Below, in pieces: positions 56,084-64,000 of a DNA stretch of 64,000 nt. Position 1 is the stretch's first letter; the number at the start of each line of letters is the position of its first letter. Source of the stretch: Neobacillus sp. FSL H8-0543 (lineage in GTDB: Bacteria > Bacillota > Bacilli > Bacillales > Cytobacillaceae); NCBI RefSeq assembly GCF_038592905.1, contig NZ_CP151943.1, positions 2,234,501-2,298,500 on the forward strand. The letters run 5' to 3'. The notes under the pieces are model-generated. The model ran no database searches, was not told the origin of the DNA, and saw nothing but the letters and a program-made list of their open reading frames with translations. The position numbers and the translations under genes are program-made.

Positions 56084-56188
56084 TTAATTTGTCGAAAATG
56101 GAGTGTTTATGTCTAAAAAACGACATAAACGAATGGCGAAGGTTCTCACGAATGATCTTCGCCATCTATAAACGTCAAATGCGTTTGA

Positions 56189-56437
<249 letters not shown>

Positions 56438-56473
56438 TTAGATTTTTTTGTCCAATAAATGAACGGGTATATC

Positions 56474-57190
<717 letters not shown>

Positions 57191-57206
57191 TCACCTCGCT
57201 TCCCCG

Positions 57207-57581
57207 CTATTTGTCTAAGTATAGTTTGTGCATGAAAAAATCTATCATAATGACGATGTAGGATGTCATTAATCCTATAACTACACTAATGAGGTGAAAA
57301 TAATCAGGATACCTCATTGTAATGACGACGGCTAGTGCCCCGGTTGCCAATCTGGAGAATGATCCAAGAGATGGAATTTTTCCTCCCTGTTCGGCTGCTT
57401 GACCTAACTTGTCGATTTTTCGAGACATTAACCACAAATTAAAGAGGCTCAAACTTGTCCCAAGAATCAACCCTAAAAAGATTGATTGATAAGCAGTGAA
57501 CCCCCAACCAAGCACATAAAAAGACAATAAAAAAAACATCCATTTTCGCTGTCTTGTAAACATCTGTTTGAATTCTGGCAT
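57207..57581 (-). CDS. atpI: ATP synthase assembly protein I
   Basis: 124 residues, four hydrophobic segments starting MPEFKQMFTRQRKWMFFLLS. AtpI assists assembly of the c ring in Bacilli. Sequence conservation is low, but place and topology fit. Confidence 0.88.
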   Translation of the reverse strand: MPEFKQMFTRQRKWMFFLLSFYVLGWGFTAYQSIFLGLILGTSLSLFNLWLMSRKIDKLGQAAEQGGKIPSLGSFSRLATGALAVVITMRYPDYFHLISVVIGLMTSYIVIMIDFFMHKLYLDK

Positions 57582-57587
57582 GGTTGG

Positions 57588-57809
57588 TTAATCTCCTGAA
57601 AAGAAATGGCGAATTGACACAGACATCGTATAAATACCCGCAGCTAATCCAATGAACAATCCGATAATTAAAAATAGTGGTTCCGTGTCCCACTGTTTAT
57701 CCAGCCATCTTCCGCCAAATATGCCGATTAGAATCGATCCAACCAACTGGGAAAGAATAGCAGACATCAGGGCCATTGCTTGATATGGGTTGCGGTTGTC
57801 TTTACGCAT
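57588..57809 (-). CDS. atpZ: AtpZ/AtpI-like small membrane protein
   Basis: 73 residues starting MRKDNRNPYQAMALMSAILS; the TTG at 57842 is open but GTGAGG favours the ATG at 57809. Two helices with GGRWLDKQWDTEPLFLIIG between them, the AtpZ signature. Proposed partner of AtpI in Mg2+/assembly roles. First gene of the operon. Confidence 0.85.
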   Translation of the reverse strand: MRKDNRNPYQAMALMSAILSQLVGSILIGIFGGRWLDKQWDTEPLFLIIGLFIGLAAGIYTMSVSIRHFFSGD

Positions 57810-57938
57810 TTTTATCGCATCCTCACCATTAGAGAATGACAAACTTTAATCGAGGCTTATGTACAAAAAGAAGATGTGTAAAAATTCAGAGAATCCTGTC
57901 GAAACCTATGAAAACCCTATCATTCTACAACCTTTTTT

Positions 57939-57967
57939 AGCATACAATAGCAAATAGTCAATGTCAA
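57939..57967 (-). promoter_or_regulatory. SigA promoter of the atp operon
   Basis: Minus-strand TTGACA (57967-57962), 17-bp spacer, TATGCT (57944-57939), 130 bp before atpZ. Confidence 0.82.
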
Positions 57968-58044
57968 TGGATTTACGTGAATTATACCACAAACCAAAAC
58001 TCTATAATAATAATAAGTTTGCATTATTCTGTCAGAGCTTTCTT

Positions 58045-58073
58045 TTACAAAAATTGGAGGCATCAGCCCCCAA
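58045..58073 (-). terminator. Terminator of the subtilisin-like protease gene
   Basis: TTGGGGGC-tgat-GCCTCCAA (one G-U) followed by TTTTTG on the minus strand, 12 bp after the stop. Confidence 0.85.
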
Positions 58074-58084
58074 CTTTTCTTCTG

Positions 58085-60277
58085 TTATTTCTTTTTCTCT
58101 TCAATAGTAATCATCGTTTCAATGAAGTCTTCCTTCCCAGCCTTTTTTGCAAACACCTTTACAAGGTAGATTCCAGGCTCAGGGAGGTGTTCAGCTGAAA
58201 CTTCCTTTGTCAGCATACCTTTTTTTACATTCCAATTTGTATCGATAAACCCGACAAACCGATAATCATCGGGATGAAACAAGGCAATTCCAAATTCCTC
58301 TGCCCCTCCAGGTAAATAGACCTCATAACGGTAAATACCAGGCTTATCGCCATCCTTAAAATCAAAGCCCATCACCCGCGGGTAATTCGGTTCCTCTAGC
58401 ACATATATATAAGGAAGATGAATGGTATCTTTCCCAGCCACTATGTTCACATAGCCATCATGAATCTTACCCTTCAGGAGCTTTGGGTCGACCTGTAGTT
58501 CAATTGTTAAATCACGGGATTGCCCTGGTTCAAGGGAAAAGGACAGCGGCAGGCGCCAGTGAAGACCATCTGTCTGTTTTGGAATCTCAAAGGAATAACT
58601 GATTCTTTCATCACTAACATTCTCTACCTGCAGGTAGGCCTTGTGACTATCCTCTGAATCACCATATTTACCAAACTTAAGCGAACTGGGGATAGCGAGC
58701 GAACGGGCCTTCACCGCTTCGTCCACTTGAATTCTTCCTGCTCCCTGCTCAAACGTCCTGTAAAGCTCTGAATCCTTTTTCAGTAACGGCTTAGCCGTAT
58801 TCATAAGCGACGCCTTAATTTGCTCAGGCGTCCACTCCGGATGGGCTTGCTTAATTAATGCACAGGCCCCAGCCACATGTGGCGCGGCCATGCTCGTCCC
58901 CTGCAGTGACAAATAACCGCCCGGAATCGTCGAATTAATGGCTACACCCGGGGCAACAATATCAGGCTTTACCTCCCAGGTATCTGTCACCGGACCTCTT
59001 GAGCTGAAATCTGCAAGCCGGTCCTTTTCTTCTGCAACCGAAACTCTGACAGAGAGGCTCCCTTTCTTTTTTAATCGTTCTCCCTCACGCTTAGTTAGTG
59101 AACCCACCGGGATGGGCAAGGGTGAGTCAAGATTCCCGATAAAACCCCCGCTTAAATTATTATAAATAAGGACCGCTTTTGCTCCAGCCTCGAGCGCATT
59201 TTGGGCTTTTTCCGTAAAGGTCAATTCTCCCCTTTTTAAAAGTACCATCTTTCCCGCTGCATTTATTAATTCCGCCCTTGTTCCAAGGCCGCCATCCACT
59301 ATCGTCAGCGAGCGGTCAAGCGTCCACTTTTTCGAGCCCTCGAGCGGTTGAATTCGAATTTTTCCTCTGCTTTCTTCTATTAATAAATAAGGAATTTCCA
59401 TTGTCGGTGTTGAGGCCCCGACGGAAATAGCATCAGAGGCGGTGCCTGGCGATCCGACCGTCCATTGGTTCGGTCCCGAATTACCGGAAGCCGCAATTGC
59501 AACAATCCCCTTTGCAGCCGCGCTATTAAGTGCCAGGCTGATCGGCAGGTCAGGTCCATTAACATCATTGCCAAGCGAAAGGTTCATAATATCGACTTTA
59601 TCCTTGATTGCCTGTTCAATCGCCGCGATGACTTGTTCCGTTGTTCCGCCACCTCCAGGTCCGAGGGCACGATAAGCAAGAATTTTCGCCTCGGGGGCAA
59701 CGCCTTTAATTTTTCCATTGGCGGCAATAATCCCAGCCACATGTGTGCCATGAACTGTTGCCTGCCCCTGTGTGAGTGTTTCCATCGGATCATCGTCACT
59801 ATCCACCAGATCCTGGCCGCCGCCATAGTTCCTTCGGAGATCGGGATGATTATAATCGACGCCGGTATCAATGACACCTACGGTAATCCCCTCTCCCGTC
59901 AGCCGGTGATTGTCTTTATCAAAAAAACTTCGGACCAGGTCTCCGCCAATCATTTTGACGCCTTCCTCCGTTTGTACTTCATATTTCGTCACCGGTGAAA
60001 CATTGATAACTTGTTTATGCCTCTGCGCAAGCTGATTAAGGGATTCTGGATTTCCTTCAACAGAAAAACCATAAATCGCCTCTTGAAAAACCCGACGCAG
60101 CTTGATGTCCTTGTAGGGTTTAAGAAGCTGGCTGATTTCCTTTGCTGTTTTTGGAGTATCGAGCACAACAATCGCAATCCGTTCCTTTGGAATCGGTGGG
60201 GGCGTTAATGTCCGTGCTGTGGCTATGTTTTGGAAGGATAGAAGTATGGTGATTAGTAAAACAAGCAGCTTTTTCAT
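58085..60277 (-). CDS. Vpr-like secreted subtilisin (S8) protease with PA domain
   Basis: 730 residues: signal peptide (MKKLLVLLITILLSFQNIA), I9 prodomain (about 30-105), catalytic domain with D137 in VGVIDTGVDYNHP, H176 in VHGTHVAGI, N266 in AASGNSGPN and S462 in LQGTSMAAPHVAG. A PA insert (about 320-415, with AGAKAVLIYNNLSGG) and an Fn3-like C-terminal region follow. Resembles B. subtilis Vpr but is about 75 residues shorter. Its ATG overlaps the NERD gene stop as ATGA, so the two are translated from one message. Confidence 0.92.
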   Translation of the reverse strand: MKKLLVLLITILLSFQNIATARTLTPPPIPKERIAIVVLDTPKTAKEISQLLKPYKDIKLRRVFQEAIYGFSVEGNPESLNQLAQRHKQVINVSPVTKYEVQTEEGVKMIGGDLVRSFFDKDNHRLTGEGITVGVIDTGVDYNHPDLRRNYGGGQDLVDSDDDPMETLTQGQATVHGTHVAGIIAANGKIKGVAPEAKILAYRALGPGGGGTTEQVIAAIEQAIKDKVDIMNLSLGNDVNGPDLPISLALNSAAAKGIVAIAASGNSGPNQWTVGSPGTASDAISVGASTPTMEIPYLLIEESRGKIRIQPLEGSKKWTLDRSLTIVDGGLGTRAELINAAGKMVLLKRGELTFTEKAQNALEAGAKAVLIYNNLSGGFIGNLDSPLPIPVGSLTKREGERLKKKGSLSVRVSVAEEKDRLADFSSRGPVTDTWEVKPDIVAPGVAINSTIPGGYLSLQGTSMAAPHVAGACALIKQAHPEWTPEQIKASLMNTAKPLLKKDSELYRTFEQGAGRIQVDEAVKARSLAIPSSLKFGKYGDSEDSHKAYLQVENVSDERISYSFEIPKQTDGLHWRLPLSFSLEPGQSRDLTIELQVDPKLLKGKIHDGYVNIVAGKDTIHLPYIYVLEEPNYPRVMGFDFKDGDKPGIYRYEVYLPGGAEEFGIALFHPDDYRFVGFIDTNWNVKKGMLTKEVSAEHLPEPGIYLVKVFAKKAGKEDFIETMITIEEKKK

Positions 60278-61281
60278 CTGTAAAATTCCCCTTTTTTACT
60301 ATCGTTTTCATCGTGTGGGGAAAGTATGCAGAGGTTATATCTGGTTCCGCGTTTTGAACCCGTGTTAGGGAGTTTCAAGGCGAGAAGTAAATTCTTTGCT
60401 TTACTCGTGGCTTCAATTTGTAAAACTTGAGCAAATTGCTTTCTTGTTATTGTCTGATTGATGAGGAGAAAATAATCATCTACAGTCTGAAAATGAGCTG
60501 TTTTTGAAATGAAGTTACAATAGGAACAGTGCCAATTTGCCGAAAAATATTTCATCGGGAAACTTTTACAGTTGGAACATTGAACACCAGGGATCAATTC
60601 AGATTGGGAAATTTGGTATTTTTGAAGGATATCTGGAATGGTAATTTTATGCTCTTTAAGAAGAGTATCAGATAATTGGAGCAACCTTTTTTGGCTGATT
60701 CGAGGCTTTTGATATTTCATTCCTAATTCCCTTATTTTATCTAGTAGGGATTCTGCATAAATTAACTGTTGGAATATTTGATGATTGTCAGGGGTCGTTT
60801 CAACTATTGTAGTGGTTTTGCTAATCATCACCAATGACTCGACTGGCAACCCTTTCAGTTGCCTTTTATTTAACCAATTCATATATTGAATTTGCTGCCT
60901 TTTAACCTGTTGAATGGGATTAGGCATTCCTTCTTCATTATTATCAAACTCTTTAACAACCAAATTAGAGCCTTTTTTGAAAATCAGTTTACCCGAGATG
61001 TTTTTCACTTCAATAATCAAAGCAAATGAAGTTGAGATCAACAGTAAATCCATCTGGAAATAATTTGTATCCTTGAGACGCAAGCCATGAAATATTAAGT
61101 ACTTCTCTTCTGGCAAAAATGATAGATAGTAATCAGCATCTTTTTCTCCGTAGTAACCCTTTAGCCACGCTCCCAGATCTTTTTTAATAATAGGACGCTT
61201 TGGATGATTCATTGGCAACCTTCGTAATAATGCCATACACTGTAATGCCTGAATGGGTAGCCTAACCTCCAACTTTATCAT
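60274..61281 (-). CDS. Second NERD-domain protein with zinc ribbon
   Basis: 335 residues starting MIKLEVRLPIQALQCMALL with GAGGTGA upstream. NERD core: GYYGEKDAD (E46), NYFQMDLLLI (D78), LIIEVKNISG (E91, K93). Zinc ribbon C235-x2-C238 and C252-x2-C255, then TITRKQFAQVLQIEATSKAK. Paralogue of the 18140-19174 gene with the same architecture, including PGVQC and a DYFLLI stretch. A 21-bp-period array with a different core lies about 250 bp upstream. Ends in an ATGA overlap with the protease gene. Confidence 0.82.
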   Translation of the reverse strand: MIKLEVRLPIQALQCMALLRRLPMNHPKRPIIKKDLGAWLKGYYGEKDADYYLSFLPEEKYLIFHGLRLKDTNYFQMDLLLISTSFALIIEVKNISGKLIFKKGSNLVVKEFDNNEEGMPNPIQQVKRQQIQYMNWLNKRQLKGLPVESLVMISKTTTIVETTPDNHQIFQQLIYAESLLDKIRELGMKYQKPRISQKRLLQLSDTLLKEHKITIPDILQKYQISQSELIPGVQCSNCKSFPMKYFSANWHCSYCNFISKTAHFQTVDDYFLLINQTITRKQFAQVLQIEATSKAKNLLLALKLPNTGSKRGTRYNLCILSPHDENDSKKGEFYR

Positions 61282-61529
61282 TAAATCACCTCTTCATTTT
61301 GATTTCAGTGGTAAATTCGATATCGTTTAGTTATTTCCTGCAAAAATATTATGTAGATATTGTGAATTTAGCAGTGCCCATGAATATTCAATGAGTTTAG
61401 GGTGGAGGCTTGTGTTTATCGAGGGATTTCCTGCAATAACATTGGAATAATCCTGGGTTTTGTGAGTGGCTTCGAGGATTTTGTGCAATACTTTGGTGGT
61501 TTTCTGATTTGGGATAGGAACCTCCGGAG

Positions 61530-61604
61530 TTTTGTCCATTTATTAAGGTGTTTTGTCCATTTTCTTGGGTGTTTTGTCCATTTTTCACTGCGTTTTGTCC
61601 ATTT
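61530..61604 (-). repeat. 21-bp-period AAATGGACAAAA array upstream of the second NERD gene
   Basis: TTTTGTCCATTT begins at 61530, 61551, 61572 and 61593, exactly 21 bp apart, with variable 9-bp spacers (ATTAAGGTG, TCTTGGGTG, TTCACTGCG). The minus-strand core AAATGGACAAAA resembles the AAGTGGCAAATA core of the first NERD locus. It fills part of the 455-bp gap between upp and the NERD gene. Confidence 0.92.
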
Positions 61605-61691
61605 AGACATTTTTTACCAACAAAAATACCCACCACGGTATGGAACTACCCATATTTCTACCATTTCCAGACATCCAATACAGGTCTCACA

Positions 61692-61727
61692 ATAAAAAAA
61701 AGCTAAGCAGACTGAGTCCACTTAGCT
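61692..61727 (-). terminator. Terminator of upp
   Basis: AGCTAAG and CTTAGCT with an inner GACT/AGTC pair, followed by TTTTTTTT on the minus strand. Confidence 0.88.
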
Positions 61728-61736
61728 AAGCAAGAT

Positions 61737-62387
<651 letters not shown>

Positions 62388-62449
62388 TTAATTTCAAACA
62401 CTTCTTCTAATTTTACAGAAAAATAGTCCATAGAGCAACTTATCAACGA

Positions 62450-62484
62450 AAAAAAACGAGCTTACCGATATTTTCGGCAAGCTC
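62450..62484 (-). terminator. Terminator of the licB-like gene
   Basis: GAGCTTGCCGA and TCGGTAAGCTC (one G-U) around AAATA, followed by TTTTTT on the minus strand, 6 bp after the stop. Confidence 0.88.
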
Positions 62485-62489
62485 CGTAA

Positions 62490-63455
62490 TTAAGCAATTC
62501 TTGGTTCTAAGGAAGGAGTCCTTTGATCCTGATAAACAGTCAATACTGCACCCGCCATAATGAATACCGCAAAAATGATATTCCTAAACGAGAAATCGCC
62601 GCCAAGGAAAATGATATCTAAGAAAATCGCCCATGCAACATAAGAGATATTCAGTGCCATTGCACGAACAGGACCGATAAGTTTAATTGCTTGATAATAG
62701 AATACATATGAGAGCGTTCCGAATAAAGCAATAAGGCCAATTAACCAGAATGTGCCTGTTGAAGCAACCTTTACAGTTAAACCATGACCAACAAATATCG
62801 GAATTATTAATACCGCAAAGATAATCGCTGAAGTAAATTGTCTAATGAAAAGTGCTTGCATAGGCGAAACAACATCGTCCTTCATACCGTAAGCTGAGAT
62901 AACAGATTCCATACCCCATCCAAAAATACAGAAAATGATGAACAGCAAACCTATGGAAAATGTTGTTCCAGAAATTAAGTTTCCTGAATAGCTAAGTGCA
63001 ATTGTAAACCCAATACTCATTAACAAACCAGCCCAGTTCTTCAAAGAAAGTCTGTCTTTTAAAATAAAGAAAGCGAAAAATGCACCAACGGCTGGGAATA
63101 TCGATGAGATCGTCGCCGTAAAGGACGCCCCAATACTTTGAACAGATAATACATAAAAAGTCATCCCTACTGGTCCACCAAGAGTGGCTGCCAACACAAC
63201 CCACCAACCGGCTTTGGTTTTCAGCTTACTTACGGATGATTTCAATTCTCCGCGTACTGCCATTAAAATTAACATCCAAAATGCCGAGAACGCATCATGC
63301 AGGAAAGTACTTAAAAGTGGTGCTGCTAAAAGAATTTCCTCAAATTGCAAGAAAGTGGTTGATGCTAACGCATAACCTATTAATATTGTGTCGATCGCCC
63401 ATGTCAATCCAGCGCCTAGGCCAATAGCGACACCTTTTCCATTAAATTTTTCCAA
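62490..63455 (-). CDS. licB: DMT/EamA transporter, LicB-like choline transporter
   Basis: 321 residues with ten hydrophobic segments in two EamA repeats (second repeat starts near LISGTTFSIGLLFIIFCIFG). GAGLTWAIDTILIGYAL and PVGMTFYVLSVQSIGASFTA resemble LicB of choline-incorporation loci. It begins 14 bp before the end of the licA-like gene. Substrate by context (choline) is inferred; other quaternary amines are possible. Confidence 0.7.
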   Translation of the reverse strand: MEKFNGKGVAIGLGAGLTWAIDTILIGYALASTTFLQFEEILLAAPLLSTFLHDAFSAFWMLILMAVRGELKSSVSKLKTKAGWWVVLAATLGGPVGMTFYVLSVQSIGASFTATISSIFPAVGAFFAFFILKDRLSLKNWAGLLMSIGFTIALSYSGNLISGTTFSIGLLFIIFCIFGWGMESVISAYGMKDDVVSPMQALFIRQFTSAIIFAVLIIPIFVGHGLTVKVASTGTFWLIGLIALFGTLSYVFYYQAIKLIGPVRAMALNISYVAWAIFLDIIFLGGDFSFRNIIFAVFIMAGAVLTVYQDQRTPSLEPRIA

Positions 63456-64000
63456 GTTGTTCTTCCCCCTTGAATTGTTGCAAAAATCCCTTCGCCCGGT
63501 TAAAACGAGTTATTCCGTACGATCCAAAATCTTCTCCGCCTGCTTCCTTCATTAACGCCCACAGCGTCCAAAGGAAATCAACAAAAATCTTATTTATAAG
63601 CAACTGCTCTTCACTTTCCCTTGTTACAACTCCCTCAAAGTACTCAAGCAAAAACAATTTTTCCTCAGATGGTGATAATTCAGCTTCAATAATATAAGCC
63701 GCAATATCCCAGAGCGGATCGTTCATACCGGAATATTCCCAGTCAATCAAGTACATCTTGTCGTTTCCACTTTTAACGAAATTTTCGGCAAGTGGGTCAA
63801 CATGGCAAGGAACGAGCGGAATATTTAATGATTGATAATATTCCTGTAACTCCATCACCTGTTGCCGCACTTCCTCATGGCCGTCAAAAAGCTTACCCTT
63901 TAATTCAGCAATAACCGCTTCATATTCACCGGTTTTTTCAAACACACTGAAAACTGACCTAAATGACTCACCGGATGTATGCAACTTATTAAAAATAGCG
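63442..64000 (-). CDS. licA: LicA-like choline kinase (partial, 5' end off window)
   Basis: The frame is open to the right edge and gives at least 186 residues, including NKLHTSGESFRSVFSVFE. The kinase-like motifs VPCHVDPLAENFVKSGN and LIDWEYSGMNDPLWDIAAY are the Brenner-type HxD and DWE blocks of choline/aminoglycoside phosphotransferases. It would phosphorylate imported choline. Upstream gene(s), perhaps licC, lie beyond the window. Confidence 0.78.
   Translation of the reverse strand, partial: AIFNKLHTSGESFRSVFSVFEKTGEYEAVIAELKGKLFDGHEEVRQQVMELQEYYQSLNIPLVPCHVDPLAENFVKSGNDKMYLIDWEYSGMNDPLWDIAAYIIEAELSPSEEKLFLLEYFEGVVTRESEEQLLINKIFVDFLWTLWALMKEAGGEDFGSYGITRFNRAKGFLQQFKGEEQLGKI

Noticed and set aside
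59465..59998. 177-residue plus-strand frame
   Set aside because: Antisense of the S8 protease catalytic domain; no ribosome site.

Overview
The window comes from a low-GC Gram-positive endospore former of the family Bacillaceae. Evidence: spoIIQ, spoIID, a sigB-rsbVW operon, murAA-ywmB-ywzB beside the atp operon in the Bacillus order, and strong AGGAGG-type ribosome sites with GTG and TTG starts. A B. cereus-type RsbK/RsbY/RsbM stress module and an nuo (complex I) operon next to atp point to the Bacillus cereus/Neobacillus/Priestia side of the family rather than B. subtilis. The exact genus cannot be fixed from the sequence alone.

Layout. (1) 1-16.2 kb is an allantoin utilisation cluster: NCS1 allantoin permease, two allantoinases, allantoate amidohydrolase (AllC), ureidoglycine aminohydrolase (AllE), two ureidoglycolate dehydrogenases (AllD), then FdrA and a DUF1116 protein cut by the window edge. 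A DUF2877 protein (AllH) and a PucR regulator are divergent from each other. Together these predict import of allantoin and stepwise conversion through allantoate, ureidoglycine, ureidoglycolate and oxalurate/oxamate to carbamoyl phosphate; the expected carbamate kinase would lie beyond base 1. (2) 16.6-23.6 kb holds sporulation and envelope genes (spoIIQ, vanZ-like, a NERD-domain gene, spoIID, murAA, ywmB, ywzB). (3) 23.8-38.6 kb is a general-stress island: sigB-rsbW-rsbV, rsbY, rsbK, rsbM, dps, a cardiolipin synthase, a mechanosensitive channel and a string of small proteins. Eleven sites match the SigB promoter pattern GTTT-N(15-16)-GGGTA. (4) 38.8-49.3 kb is a complex I operon, nuoABCDHIJKLMN, without nuoEFG. 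(5) 50.4-57.8 kb is the F1Fo ATP synthase operon atpZIBEFHAGDC. (6) 58-64 kb holds a Vpr-like subtilisin translationally coupled to a second NERD-domain gene, upp, and licB/licA-like choline genes (licA cut by the edge).

The most unusual signal is in the intergenic DNA. Six arrays share one design: an 11-12 bp core repeated every 20-21 bp. Cores, read in the direction of the upstream gene, are GGCAAATA, GGCAGATA or GGACAAAA. Every array lies downstream of, and in the same orientation as, the preceding gene. Two of the loci immediately flank the two paralogous NERD/zinc-ribbon genes, and one array runs into the 3' end of a NERD reading frame. A 149-bp cloverleaf-forming element near 49.4-49.55 kb and three copies of a ~128-bp palindromic repeat inside the allantoin cluster are further non-coding structures. 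No tRNA, rRNA, CRISPR array, transposase or prophage gene was seen.
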